A stretch of DNA of 64,000 nucleotides from Callipepla californica brunnescens. Lineage: Eukaryota > Chordata > Aves > Galliformes > Odontophoridae. Below are positions 10,501-24,778 of this stretch, in pieces. The stretch is from NCBI GenBank assembly GCA_023055505.1, contig JALIRH010000003.1, forward strand, positions 35,776,842 to 35,840,841, read 5' to 3'. The notes beneath the pieces were generated by a model. The model was given only the letters and a program-made list of their open reading frames with translations, ran no database searches and was not told where the DNA came from. Position numbers and translations under genes: made by a program. How positions within the stretch are numbered: the stretch's first letter is position 1; each line of letters begins with the position of its first letter.

Positions 10501-12997
10501 GTCGGTCAGTTATCAATGACATACTAATGAAATACTTGATGTAGAAAAAGACTGCATGATACTTGCATATGCAAGAGAACTTCCAGGTCTGTTTTACATG
10601 ACATTAGATTACTAATACCATTTATTCTCTTCAGAACAAAAATAATAAGTTAGAGCATGATTTGGCAGTTCTAAAAATGAAATCTGAAAGTTGCGGTTTT
10701 ATCCATAGAGTAATTGCCCAGAACATTAAATGCACACCTCTGTTTTAAAGAGATGCACTGAACAACTTAATAGTACATATTACCTTACAGAATTGACAAA
10801 TTATTATTTATGAGAGCATTAACCATAAGGTGAGAATGAAATCCTCTTTCAAAATTTCTCATAAATTCTGGCAGCAACATTAATTCAAATAAAAGTACAT
10901 ACAGTAGGGTTTATGTTATTTTAAACAGTCAGACAATTCCATGATTAGTCTATTATTTATGTAACCCATTCAAATGTTCCTGTTAAACTACCAAATACAT
11001 ATATCTTAATTATTTCTTTCCAACTGGCATTGGATACAAAGTATCAGAGCAAAGATTAGACCATTTCAAGTGACAATTATACTAGCTCTAAAAATATTGA
11101 CTTGATTTTGGTATTTATTGAAAAAATAACGCCTTCCAGGTAAAAGAGAAAGAAAGCCAGCTTATGTAGACCTTAGCTCTCTCTAATGGATTATGAGTAG
11201 CAAAGGTCAGACATTTCTTAGAAGTAAATTAATACCCCTCTTCTTTGCAAATCTATTATTACCATAACACTGTTTATATTTAACAACATGGAATTTTGGT
11301 CACTACAGAGTTATAGAGCATTTTCTAGTAAAGGTATGTATTCTACTATGCAAAAAGTTTTACGCATGAATGTCACAACATATTTACTTTTTGCTTCTAT
11401 AAAGACACACTAGCTTTTTTTAGGGCATACCTAAAGAAAAATGTGAAATGAATGCATGGTGAGATTCAGGTAACAAGAGTGCTTTTCAACAGTAGCTCTC
11501 CATGGGGCATTTCTTAACCTCACTGTTTCAGATGTTTTCATGGTATGCCGTTGCATCTCAATCTCCTAAGGAAGTAGTAGAATACCATCCAGTTTCTAAT
11601 TATTTGCAGTTTCCGGTGAAAGTGGGAATCAGAAGCATTCAGGGTCACATATAAAAAGGTACGTAGGTACCTAAACACTGGAAGAAGTCTAACTGCTCCT
11701 ATGAATTTTAGGCTACGTGATTTTGCCTATTGTCTGACCAGAGGCATGCTCTGGGGTTTGGCTAGCCTCCTAGAAGACAACCTTTCCCCATTGTTAAATT
11801 CAGGTACGGAGAAAAAAAAATTCGCCAATTATGCCCATGCATAATGTAATACAGATGCTGTCCTTTGTTATGGTTGCTTTCTGTCTGCAAGTGAGAGAGA
11901 GGACCTAAGAGATGGTGGTGGTAGGAAGTAATATCTCATCATACACAGCAAGGGAAATACTGATAAACTGATAGTCTCCCACTGACAGCTTGCAGCAGGG
12001 TAATAGATACCAAATATGAAATCTCTATCATAGTCTGTCAACTGACGGTGAGGTTGTTGATCTCCTTTTAGATTTGTTAAAAAGTTTCTAAAAATCTTCT
12101 GAATATCCCCTACATTTCTGTTCGTGTACACTTTTAAGAGGTTTCCAATCTCCCAAAGTTAAAGATGAGTACTACCAAGGGGACTGCTGGGGTTCCAGAC
12201 TACAAGAGGAGTTAACGCTGTAGGCCATGCCTTGCAAGAAACAAAAGGAAGAAGGAATTTCTGTTGCACAAAACCTGAAATAAAATCCATTCTCCTAGAT
12301 TCCTAGGGCTCACTGTCGCTCAGACAGCTGAACTGGAGTATCTAACACTGCTAAGAGCACAGGTACACTGTCTGTTCCAAGACAAGGTGAAGAAATCATT
12401 TAAGGATCAAAACCTGCTGTGCCCAAAAGTTAATGACTCCTTCTGAGGAAAAAAACAACAACAAAAACAAGCAAATGATGTCTTCCTGTCAAGTTTCATA
12501 GTCAACTTGTATAGCCTTTTTTCTGCCTTAACAGATGCATCTTAGACCCAATACAATGATCTTCAAGGCTCTGATTCTCTGTGAACCCAGATCTTAAAAT
12601 AAAGAATAAACAATTCAGAGCAATCTGCTTTCTCAGAATAGTCTCCTCCTACAGACACATGGCCTTTGTCATCTTAACTCCTGCAGCATCATTTATCTTG
12701 GTTATTTAATTTATGTTGCAGCTCAACTTGTCCTTTCTGATTCCTCTAAACATTCTTTTCTGTCCAGTCCCATAGCACTATAACTGCATAACCAATATAG
12801 AGACAGAACAGAGTATTCAGAGTTTGTCATAACCACAAATAAGGAAAAATGTTCACATACTTCGGAACTTCAAAGCTGAAAAGTCAAATTCCTCTGTCAC
12901 CTCTAAATTTTCTGAAATAACATATTTCCCAGCATGAGAATTGAGGGAAAATACTCACAGGAGATTCACAGACTTTTCAAGTCTCCACAAGGCAACA

Positions 12998-13024
12998 TTT
13001 TTTTTTTTTTTATTTTTTTTTTTT
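12998..13024 (+). repeat. Poly(T) tract with one interruption (T14-A-T12)
   Basis: Long T-run on the plus strand, so A-rich in the SMYD3 transcript. It may be a simple homopolymer or an old retroposon tail in gene sense; no body is recognisable next to it. Confidence 0.85.
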
Positions 13025-16000
13025 CCAGGACTACCCTGGAGTTCTCAAGACTTCACATCATAGACTGGCTGTACAATTCACTGACAGTTTAAACTACCAG
13101 TCCTCAGTATCTGACTTTGCACTGTGGCAATAAATCCTGCACGTTTATTTAAAAGCAACTGCTACATCAAACAGCAAACAATATTTCATACGCTGATGGG
13201 TTTAAATAAAAGGATTTGCTCTTTTAAGAAACTACACAACTTATAGAGAGGAATTCTGTACTAGTAAGGTAACCCAGGAAGAAGACAATCTTTCCCAAAC
13301 TGGTACAGAGTAATCCAACTGACAACTATTCTCAAACATACTTTATCAGCAGCAAATAAAAACTGCTTCAATTGTTGTGTCTAATTTCTTCTTTGAATGG
13401 CATATGAGAACTCTATAACTTACTTCATAGGAGGTCTCTGTTCCCAGGACATCTGGAGCTACTGTCTGAGCAATCCCTGTGCCAGACCCACAGTCCAGCA
13501 AAGACGTGAAGATTTATTCTGGTGTTTTCATTTGACAGAGTATGAAGGATTCAGTTTGGCAACATACTCCATTATGTTTGTTTTCATTATTAGGCCTACT
13601 CTAATCTGAAATCCTCCCACTGATTGTGGGTGACTATGGCCCCAGTTCAGTCTTTATTAATATCATTTTACATTTCATCTTTGCATTTGAGTTAAACAAA
13701 GCAGACTCATATCCGCAAACAGGACAATCTAGATTGGGAATTTCAGACACTAAGAAAATGGAAAAATGGAATAAGGGAGGAAAGGGAAAGAAAACAAATT
13801 AGTATTGGTTAATGTCTGCTCCACAAATGAAATTACAAATACCAGGACTAATAATCAATCACTCTGTCTCTATGTGTTCCGGTACATTATGAGAACACAG
13901 TGAGGAAGTTCTTATAATATGCACAAATAACCTACACAAGATGAATTAATAAAGGGTACTTTGCACAAACATGGTCAATATCATTTTCAGCTTTGCTGTA
14001 GAATGACTCCATCTCTGAAAATGGTATGTCTCATCTGGCATACTCTAACCCACCGCCAGAAAGAAAGTCATAACTTCTTTCCCTAATTTATGAACCCAGT
14101 GTAATGTAAATTAAAGATAAAAAAAAAAATACATTCATGGATTATTAAGTTTTTTGTTCACATGAAAGTTGTCTGGATATTCCTGATCATTCGCATATAT
14201 TTAAGAAAATGTAACCAGTTGTCACAATGCGAACAGTATTCTCAAGAGACTTAAATGTTAGTCAGGTCAAAGAATTGGACACTAATTCAGTGCACACTAA
14301 TTTAAATGATCATGACAAGCCCCAGAGACCTCCTAGAACCACCACCCTCCATTGTAGCTCTATACTGATATAGTTCACATTTGAGGATGAACAGATACCA
14401 CGCACAGATGGTTGACAGATCTCAGACCTCCTAATGACTGCATTTGGCACACAGAGTGCTAGAGAAACAGTACTAAACACTGCAACATGGCTCAAAAGCA
14501 AAAGCATGGCATGCAACAGTAGCGGCAGACCAGTTATGCTCCTGTTTTGATGGCTCTCATTCATCTGCTTTTAGCCAGAGTCCACAGCACCCAGACAAGC
14601 AGAAAGCTACACTGCTCTGAAACCTCAACTGTATCCAATAAACAGAGTACTGGAGAGGGTAAGAGACATATTAGAATGGCTTTCAAAACACTTAATCTTA
14701 TTTAGATTTTCAGGCTAAGGAAACGGGACAAGTATTTAACTGTGATCCATGCTTAGAAACCAAATTTTGCTGCAATGCTATGAAATTCAAAGGAGTTACT
14801 TTCCTTTTACACCAGGGTAGAACTTGCCATTATTTCCTTTTTCTGTAGTAACAATACATTTTAATCTCTTGTGCCAAATCATTAAGATTTTGATTGAATT
14901 TGTATTGACTACTTCAGAGCTACTTAGAGCAAAGATCTTTATTTTTACCTGCTTTCTTAGTTTTTCACCTTAAGTCTTTGGAGCTCTTTCTCTCCACCAA
15001 CTGTCAAAATCTCAGGCTTTTTTGTTGTTGTCTTAGCACATAAGTTTCTGATGAATGTGCAGAACACCAATATCCCTTGCAGAAGGGTGTCACTACCTAC
15101 AAGCCAGTAGACCAGATAAATTTGTCCTGACATTTACAAATGATTTAATGCAAGAGTGCTTCAGGCATCCCTTTTTAGAACTCAGCTAAACGGTACAATT
15201 TCAATTGGAATGGAATGAAAATAGGTCATGGCAAATTACCTTCTCTCTTTTTTACCCTGGCACATACTTCTCCAATTCTTAAATAAAAACATTTATCTAG
15301 GTAGCTAAATATATTTGATTACTAAGAATTTCAAAGCCATCATTAGTAGGGTGTTATGTTTGCTATGGGCACTTTTGTTTTTTTAAAACTCAAGAAATTA
15401 AGATCTTGAGCCTGAAACATGTGAAAATATTTCACTTCTGGGGTAAAATTAAATATCCTGAAGCTCTGTAGAACTCTCTTTAGAGACTGTGTTCTCCGTC
15501 CCACCTTTTCACAAATCTCTACTCTGACAACAATCAGCAAATCTCATGTTCCTTCTGGTGAAATTCTAACTTTTACCCAGCTCTGCAAATATTATTACAA
15601 CTACTTGAAACAAAACCAAAATGTATCTATTTCTGGAGCAGAACTAGAGAGAAAGAAGTGGGAATCCACTGCTGATCATATTTACAGCATGCATACAGCA
15701 GTAAGCATTACTAAATGGAGTCAAGTAGAGGGATGACATCCTTCTCTTCTTCCTTGTTTTCCTCCTAATAGCTCAATTTCTATGAAATGGGGCAGACTTA
15801 CTAACTTCATTTCAACAGCCACTACATGCTCACCTATTCAAAGTAAACTACTTGTTTACTGGATGATTTCAAACATCATGGGCATCTGGGAGTGGTTAAA
15901 TGACTTTATAGTCGTCTTGCCATTACGGTTTATCCACATTGCAAAGAATAATGTTGGACTACATACAAAAAAATAAGGATGACATTCAGCTATGATAGCC

Positions 16001-17800
16001 GCAATGAAAATAACATAGGCAAAATAAGACATTAATGAATTAATCTTGTATAATTCTAGCTAACTATACAGTGGAATAAACAAGTACGTCATCTCCTTTC
16101 ATTACCTGAATGATTTCATCATACCATACTCATAACTGCTAGGCAGCCTGTTAGATGAGATAAAATCAGTCTAAATATTTCAGGTTTTACTGACCTTATG
16201 CTTACATAATTTACTTTGTAACCTATTCCTATCCATCAAACTATTAATATTCCTACTATTAAAAATTGTCTGGCTAGATATACCTTTATGTAAACCAACT
16301 TCTGTCAGATATCCAAGCCCTTTCTCCTGACTAAAGATTTTTAGAAATCAGTAAATAAGGCAATTGCAAATATGCTTCCTTTCAGATAGCTAGCAGGTCA
16401 ATAATCTGCTTAGAGCAGCATTTTGCATTACACACAAAACAATAATTGGAAACTCACATAAGCTGCTCACAAACGCCAAAGTAGAATTTTATAAAATACC
16501 TTTTTTTACATTTCTGTTAGCAGTTTATCAGTACATGCCTGCAAAATGCTAGTAAGTTTACCCATACTTCTTTCTTCCACAAATTATGTACGAACAGGGT
16601 AGCATATATAGTGATTGATTCTAACATACTATAGAATGTGTTCTGCATGAGACAGGCTAGAGCTGCCTGTGGCCAGTGAAAAGGACTTGAGTGCCAAATG
16701 TTATTGATCAAATGTATTAAGACCAGGTGGCAATGAGAAGTCTAACAAGACAAAGTAGAACTGAAACAAAAAGCTCATTATGTATTTAACCCTGAAATGA
16801 TGAAACACCCAGCTGATTGCCTTAGTCAGACATTTCTGAGAATAAAAGTTTAACTGCCTGTTAGAGATTATTTTAAGAAATACAGGCACTGAAGAGATGG
16901 TTAAATCCAGACAACAGTTCTAGACAACTGATTGAAAGGGAAGACTGATTGCACTGTGAGTATGTGCTGGCACAGAAACATGAATTTGACCATATCAGAA
17001 ACCAGCAGGATTCAGAAAGGCAGAAAATGAAAGTCAAACTCAATTTCCTCTTTGGGTCAATATAGAGTACTGTTACATTTAAGGTAAAGATGTAATGCAT
17101 AAAGCAAATTAATATTAATTAAGGCCTGCATAGCTTGAATACCCACTATTGAAAATGTTCATGGATTTTCTCAGGATGCGTGAACTCTTAGTATCTCAAA
17201 AAAATCAACTGCACAAGGGTTTCTAGACAGACTTTTTGTTATATTTATCCTATGATTCTATTCTGTTGGGCTATCTCAAACAGTTTAAATAATTTAATTT
17301 TTGGAATTCCACAACACTGGACATGTTTAGTCTCAACAGACGACATACGCTTCTAGTTACTGTGAGGAGAGCTTTCATGCTTATGCCACCAGTTTCCTCA
17401 TTCCCATAATAATGTTAGTCCAGCATCCTTGGACAACTCTATGTGATGATAAAATACAGGCATCTAACATTACTGAAGACAATCTGCTAGCATTGTGTGC
17501 TATATGCAACCATATTGGGAAGTGACAAAGACAGGAAAAAAAAAAATGCATTACTTCTTTGGACCTGAGGGTGCACTTGACACCCAGGATCTAAACTAGA
17601 CCAACTCAGAACTTCATTTCCCATTAGTTGGCCAGGGTAGGGGATTTTGATTAAAGAGGCTCTGGATGCTAAAATCTGTTCCATGCAGAAATGCCTGGAA
17701 AATTGGTACAGAGCAAAGGTTACAGAGGAAGCACCCTTTCACATTTTCTTTAGAATCACTTGTTCCCTTTGAAAGTACTGGTAGAATAACTCTTCAAATT

Positions 17801-17831
17801 CCCCCCCCCCCCCCCCCCAAAAAAAAAAAAA
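17801..17831 (+). repeat. C18-A13 homopolymer pair
   Basis: Eighteen C followed directly by thirteen A. In the SMYD3 transcript this reads U13 then G18, a strong quadruplex candidate in RNA. Such tracts are often mis-sequenced, so the exact lengths are uncertain. Confidence 0.85.
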
Positions 17832-18434
17832 CATGGCCATATTTTGAGTGAACAAGGTTTGCAAAACTCAAAATATCTGTGCCCCAAAAAATAGTCGGGG
17901 GAAATACTGCTGCCCAATCTGTCAGTATTTCATAGTAGAAATGCCAGTGCTTCAACAGAAAAATACTTCCAATATGTTGTTCTACCTGTATCTGAATAGA
18001 ACAGATTTTCCATTATAACAGCATTTTTCTTTATTGAACCAAATCAGTAGCAAAGATTTTCTGTACTGTTACTGTACGCTACCTGGGAAGAAAGATACCA
18101 CTTGAAAACAGCATTATGCTACACCTTCATTAAAGTAGCAATTAGATTAAAGAAAATATAATGACACTGAAAAATAGCTCATAAATTAAATTCAAACATA
18201 GAACTCTTAGTCAGTGTGACATCAAACAATGAGCTGATGAATCGTAAAACAGTTACATATAGAGTAACTTCCAACAGCACCACTGGCAGAAGGAAAAATG
18301 CCACACTCCTATACATGATTTCTACATAAAGAACTCATAATATACAGATTTCAACTGATGAGAAAACAATCTATATTTCTACTTCCAGAGAGAGAGATGC
18401 TGCTTGAAATGTACAACCAGTTGCCTGATTCGCA

Positions 18435-18560
18435 AGAATCACAGAATCACTCAGGTTGGAAAAGACCTTAAAGATCATCAAGTCCAACCACAACCAAACC
18501 ATACTATCCTAACTCTAACAACCCTCCATTAAATCATGTCCCTGAGCACCACATCCAAAG
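18435..18560 (-). mobile_element. CR1 LINE 3'-end fragment
   Basis: The plus strand shows AATCACAGAATCACTCAGG, then TTGGAAAAGACCTTAAAGATC and a stretch on to CCAACCACAACC. This is the reverse complement of a CR1 3' untranslated tail with its terminal octamer-like repeats, so the element lies on the minus strand, in SMYD3 sense. Only about 125 bp remain, in keeping with the usual 5' truncation. Its body differs from the three other minus-strand CR1 tails here, suggesting another subfamily. Confidence 0.93.
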
Positions 18561-21500
18561 AACACAAGGTCAACTTGAAATTTTCTGAAAAACATTTAAC
18601 TAGCAAAAAATTAGTGTTTCAGAAGTCCTTAGGGTCTTAGATACACTGGGATTTGGTAGTTTTGAGGACCTGATTGAACAAAGCTGTAAGCAACCTACTC
18701 CGAGTTCAGTGTTGGCCCAGCTTTAAGCAGGACATAATGAAATAACCTCTCCAGATTCCTTACAGCCTCTAATTCTATCTCTACTTACTCCTCATGTTCA
18801 TATTTCAGACTCTCTGTATGTAAACATAAATATCTTATCTATCTAATAGAAGGAAACATATGGTCTTCATTAGAACATTAAATGCCTGATTTAGAAGAAA
18901 AAACATGGAACGGTTTCCTTGCCCTCATAGATTTGCCATTTTCTGTGAGACAATCCATTGGTAGAAAACATTTCTTCTTGTGGAAAATCAGAAAATGGAA
19001 GGCATCAGGAAACTTCCAGACTTTCTATGGTTCCTATACATTCAAAGTTCTTATCTACACCCACACTAATATCACCCAATAATTCCTTTACTGATTTGTC
19101 ATTACTCCTGGAATCCTTCTTTTGGATGGCTGTGTACCACAACATACTGAAAGCTGAAAACCATTCCATTCCAGCACGACCGTCTTTCAGTTCTTGATAA
19201 TCAACTAGAGCATAATAATTTCGTACTAAGCAAGAGAACAGATAAAAAGATACCTAAAAGTAATTTGCAAATATAAACTATCTTCCTGCAATTCAAAGAA
19301 ATAACATGAGATTCCGATTCACTTGCTGCTCATTGTAATATGCATGAGTACTTGAAGCAATAAAACATAAATTAGGCACTGTAATAACAACAGTGATGCT
19401 GAAAAAAGACTTTCCACCCTCACAATTACACTGATTGCTCTTTCACCCTAAAGAAAAAAAATGAGTCATTTTGAAGCATCTCTACCAGATGTCTTTGAAA
19501 CAGAGTATTAAAGGAAGGTTAGACAAACACTATGTTGAGCTCACAGTTCAAATGCTTGTGAGTAGCTAACTAAAGTTCACAGACCTGTATGTAATTGCTG
19601 TCTACAGGAAATACTTATGCCAAGGAAAGAATTTTCTCCTCACTTCTTCACCTTTGCCCTTCCACAAACTCACTAGGCAAAGAAGCATTTCATCTCCTGA
19701 GAGCATTTCTGTGATGAACAGAACTGTGTCAGTATGAGATAACCGAATCTAACCACCAGGAACAGGATCTTTCAACCACTCAGAAACATGATTTTAGCAA
19801 GTTTTAACAGGTAAGAATATATGTTTACATAAATAAGCTAGAAACAGAACGATCCATTTACTGGACAAATGTTAAAAACTTCAAAAAAAGGACAAATGAA
19901 CATGAAAATTGCTCTTACATTCTCATGTAAATTGATAGTGGCATTAGATGAATTACAGTAAACAATGATTAGTTAGTTCACAAGTAAAACCAGATTTAGA
20001 ACTTCTGTTAGCATTGAAACCAGGTCATCTAGCTCAGTGTGGTTAATATTTTGTGCATTTCTGATGAAATAAAACCTTGCCATTAAACAGCTGCAAACTT
20101 CAGGTTCATTAATTCTTAACCTAAACTCTTCAATAATGCCTCAAGTTCACACATAATACTGAATGAAAATGAAGGGTTTTTTAGAAAAACAGACAGATGA
20201 TATTAAATAAAGTGCCTAGCCAAACTTGAAGGCAGAGCAAATATTTTTAAAAGTAACATTGTGATATCTTGAAAGGCACTGAGATTACGCTTACCAAAAA
20301 TGCCAGTGTTTCACAAAGTGACTTCCATAACTTCATGATCTTCCATGTGAAAGCGAGACTTTTGCCTAACAGCAAGCATGGACAATTCTTTGCAGGCAAA
20401 GTTGTTTCATTCTCCATCTCATGTACAGACCAGCAAAATAAATACCACTGGTAAACTCTAGAAAGCAGATGAATGTCACCATGCTTCCATTTTGTTCTCT
20501 TTTCTTGTGACTTCTTAAACCAATTCAATTGTTTTCATAATCCAGATTCATTTGGAAACTTTAAGAACAGACACAGTAACTACATCTCAAAGTCCTACAC
20601 AGCTTCACCCACCTACGACTCTCAAGGTCCCAAAATGCAAGCCATGCTCACCACTTCAGAAAAAAAAATGGCCTCTTATTAATAAAAGATATTTTAAACC
20701 TGCCAGAAAGCTAAGAGCATTTAACCATATGTCCTATGAACAGTTCTTCCATTCACTTGAGTATTGAGTTTCTTGTTATGATGAGTTACATCTAAAGACT
20801 ACGCATTGTGATGATTCTAACACAAGTAACATTAACTAAACTTATTTTTCAATAGAACAACCATTTCATTTTCATGCTGAATCTGTCCACTGGGAGGATT
20901 CCCAAGCCAGAAAAGTCAAAGTCAGCCCCAGGACCTGTACAAGAGATGGGAATGTAACAGCAGTAACTACGTGGGGTGGATTTTGTGCACATTGCTCATT
21001 GAAAAATTAATCACTGCATATCTTTGGCATTTAATGCCAAATATTTAACAAAATGAATGTAGAAGTTTTGCCGGAGGAAGTATGTTAAAGTACGAAATAA
21101 AGCACAGCACGCTCAGTTTTAGCATCTAAAGGACAATCTCTTTATATCGCAATACTTCCATGAGACCATGCAGCAACAGCAAAGGGCAAGAAACCTAACA
21201 GGCCTTTAGGAAAGCTACATTTGCACTGGATAATGTGGGGAGATGGAAGGATAATTTTGTGAAAACAAAATTAGTGCTTGAACCTCTACACACAGGTACT
21301 GAAAAACAATACAAAAAATCTGTTCATACAAACCTGTTCCAAGAAGATGCACAAAATAAAGCCCACTTACATTTACCAACACTTTTCTCTGACATATCTA
21401 TGTGTACAACTACAAACATACCATCACATCATTCTGTGCGTTTGTCTAAAAAAGTCGCATTATTTAACACTATGCTCTTTGGCAGACATTTAGACACAAT

Positions 21501-24500
21501 GCCACATATTTTGCAAACTGAGTATCCATAGTAACTAACTGAACAACAGAACACAAGTATTTGTCCATTTCAAAATTATTCACAAATGAAACTACAACAT
21601 ATTTGAATCAATAAACTTGCAAACCTATACATTTTCTTCATTTCCATGAAAATAACGTTTATTCTAATTAAAGCTGAGTAGATCATTTTTAGTATTTACT
21701 CTCTAAAAGCAGCTTCTGCCTTTACTATTGGTATGCCTGAAATCAGATAATAAATCTGTTGAAATTTATTCAAAATCATTTCAAATCACTCTTTTTACTG
21801 CTTTTGAACTCAAGGAATCAATCATGAACAAAGTAATAAAAACACACTCAAATACCAGCAGTTGCTAAGTCTGCAAACACATTGGGTGACTAAAAAGCTG
21901 GAAATACTGTGGCTTATTATTGTGATAACTGTGCAGCACAGATGCTGAATGTGCATTACAAGCCCAAAGGTATCACTGAAGATATCCCTGGAGGACAGCT
22001 TTCCACTAATATAGTACCAGTTAATGGAACAATGAGTGTTGGAAAAAGTTAAACCTTTATATTTTAGCACACACAAATTATTACCCAGAGAATCCTGAGA
22101 ATTATGATTTCAAATATTTTTTGGGGAATATTTTTTCTTCTCCCATCATCTTCACATTACTGGACTGACAACTCCTTAAATGCTTTCTAAGTAGAACTGG
22201 AATAAAAAAATCAGTAAAGCATTCAATCCAGAAAGCAGAATAATAGAATATTGCATTATGTAGGGAGGGAGAAAAGAACCTTTCTGGAGAACCTCTTCTC
22301 ATTTCAGCTTCTCTTAAATTTTCTGTTTTATGCTTCTCTTTTAGGTACTTCAATTGTGTAATTAGAAGTTGAAAACAGTTCAGCAGGCATAAAATATTAT
22401 TTGCATGTATATTTGTAGCTTCATATTTCTATTTCTTCAAAGACATCAGGCAATATATAGGCATTAATTAGTTAAGCATCATAACAGGCCAGTGAAGAAT
22501 GGAAATGTAGAACTGAACCATGGAGGGACTGAATGTAACATCACAGCCACACAGCAAAACAACAGCAGTTAAACATACAAAAGAATTTTGTTCAGCATCT
22601 TTGAGTGCATCCAAAAGGTTTACAGTTAAAAGGAGGAAACAAACAAAAAACCTCAGTGTTGTTTGGAAAGTAACAAAAGCATAAAATCTGCAATTGAAAT
22701 GGGATTTCTGCCTTTACATTTCTCTGTGGCAGACGCTGATGGTGCCATGCAGCAGTACAGCCACAGGCGCTGCGTTGGTAATGTTATGCCAGTTAGGGGG
22801 CTGTGTCCTATTTCATGTCCTGTCTCAATCACATAACACTGTGAAATCAGCTGGTAGCTCCAATGCACGTCTCTAGCACATATTCAGTCTGCATTTGCTT
22901 TTACTTAGCTGATTACAGCCCAGCTGTTAGCTGCCACTGCAGAGAACATTCGTTGTACAGTAAAAATTAAATATGAAAAGGGTAGAGGAGGGAATCTCTC
23001 CAGCAGACAGAATCTATAAAGCACCAGATTTTTTTGTAAAGCTTAACCATAAATGTGATTCCTGTACAATCACAGATGACAACAAACTACCACAGGTTGT
23101 CCCCACAGCCCACCTTGTGCTCTTCCTATGGGGTATCTGCCACCCCAAATGGGGTGGTATGGGGGAAACAGCACCTGCAGCACTGACGGTAATGGGGTTT
23201 TTGTTGTGAGGAACAACCCACATGGGTCACATTGGCTAAGGAAGAAGCAGTGTTAGGGACTGTATCCCAAACACAGGCAGCCTTCCAGCAACAAACTTAT
23301 CAGGGCTACAATTTAATACTGAAGCCAACACAGCTAGAACACCTTCTGCATGTTCTGTTAAAACCCAGGTTCTCAAAACACTCTGACTGGCAACTGAAAA
23401 GCTTTGTGTGCACTTCTGTCTTCCAGAGAGCCGAGAAATGCATCTGATCCCAGAAACAGAGACCTCCTGGGAAGGGCCCACACCATGATGGGCACTAGGA
23501 GGCCCTGGGGCAACAAAGTGCCTACAATGAAATTTAAAAAAAATTAAATACTTCAAAGCTTAGAAAGCAAGATAATTATATCTAATATACGTAGGGCATA
23601 TAATATCTATGTATAAAAACAACATGTGGGAATATAACGCACATAAGAAAACATTCAATATTTTTCATTTTCAGTGGACAAATAATGGAAGCTGTTTTTC
23701 TTGGAGTCGTTGAAAGTGCACTATGAAATCTATGCTATTTGCCACTCTCAGGGGACCAGGTTGGGACAAATGATATAACTTACTTGTATGGGCTGCTTTG
23801 ACATTCAGCCCCAGCTAGAGATTAATTTAAATCCATATTTGACTTGTTAAAAAAAAAAAAAAAAAAAGAGAGAAAAAATGTATAGTCTACTTAGGTTTCA
23901 GAGAACATAGGCACACCCATTTGTTACATTTTACATCATAGCTCAAAATCTAATAATTTCAACAAATTTCTGGTGCTCTGAAACCTTTACAGTTGTTTTG
24001 AAAGGTATGCATACTGTTATTAAAGCATACCAGGGAGCCTTCCATGAATAACACCAGAAGTACGAGACTTATTTTTTGTTGTTATTTGTTGGTTTCTTTG
24101 TTTGTTGTTTTAAGGAAAATAAGAGAATTCCCATAGAATAATGTTAAAATGTGCTACACACAATCTCACCAGAAATATGAGTTTTCTCTGCTAGGTATGG
24201 TTCATGAGCTTCAATAATAGCACCACTGAAAGGACAAGCAGAAATTCTTGCATAATTCATGTTGCTTTCAGGAGATCTCCCTCAGTCCTCACACAAGACA
24301 TAGCTGAAAACAGCTCTATAGATGCCGTGAATTTGAAAGAGTACAAAAGCACTTACATTAGCAGAACAGAATTTTAATTATTTAAAAAAAAAAAAAGTAC
24401 AATTTTAATGAAAAGAATGTTTTGAATTAGATAGCACTAACATAGCCATGTGTGTAAATTTTTGGCCTATCCATCCTCTGAAGTGCTTGCAGTACCTGAC

Positions 24501-24583
24501 TGGTTCCTCAACTGATGTGTATCAGTACCTTTGAAGCAGATTTCAGATGGTACTGTTACAATTCATAACAGTGAAGGATCTCA
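18561..24583 (-). other. SMYD3: SMYD3 large intron, segment 2
   Basis: AT-rich intronic sequence without a recognised gene or dispersed repeat. An A19 tract followed by GAGAG lies at 23849-23872, and a small perfect hairpin (7-bp arms CCACCCC/GGGGTGG, 4-base loop) at 23140-23157 within a more GC-rich patch (about 23080-23230). Open frames reach 98 codons (21235-21531) but show no family features. Confidence 0.7.
23849..23867 (+). repeat. Poly(A) tract, A19
   Basis: Uninterrupted run of A followed by a short GA repeat. No retroposon body is recognised beside it. Confidence 0.85.
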
Positions 24584-24778
24584 CATAATCACAGAACTGT
24601 AGAAGTTGGAAGGGACCTCTAGATATCATCAAGTCTAACCCCCCTGCCAAAGCAGCTCCCTAGCCCAGGTTGCACAGGTAGGCACCCAGGTGGGTCTTAA
24701 ACATCTCCAGAAAAGGAGACTCCACCACCTTGGCAGCCTATACCAGTGCTCCATTACCCTTACTGTGAAGAAGACAGT
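24584..24778 (-). mobile_element. CR1 LINE 3'-end fragment
   Basis: The plus strand reads ATAATCACAGAACTG, then GTTGGAAGGGACCTCTAG, a C-rich CCCCCCTGCCAAAGCAG block, AGGTTGCACAGGTAGGC and GGAGACTCCACCACCTTGG, ending near CTGTGAAGAAG. This is the reverse complement of a CR1 3' end, so the insertion is minus strand and in SMYD3 sense. About 195 bp remain, 5'-truncated. It shares its body with the copies at 53011 and 62280, which suggests one subfamily. Confidence 0.95.

Larger units (their letters stand above)
9543..18434 (-). other. SMYD3: SMYD3 large intron, segment 1 (3' end of the intron)
   Basis: AT-rich, mostly unique intronic sequence upstream, in gene direction, of the 9475-9542 exon. 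It contains a TTTA/G-run patch at 10406-10500, a T-rich run at 12998-13024 and a C18A13 tract at 17801-17831. Open frames of 60-90 codons on both strands match nothing I recognise. I searched by eye for the exon expected to encode the segment before residue 178 and did not find it. Confidence 0.7.

Noticed and set aside
20247..20528. Minus-strand 93-codon frame containing a good-looking donor (TTTTTG|GTAAGC)
   Set aside because: It does not resemble any SMYD3 segment and I could not see a convincing acceptor at a fitting distance. A lone donor match is common by chance.
23140..23157. GC-rich hairpin (7-bp arms, 4-base loop) as a possible terminator or small RNA
   Set aside because: Too short for a microRNA precursor, and intrinsic terminators do not apply to a vertebrate intron.
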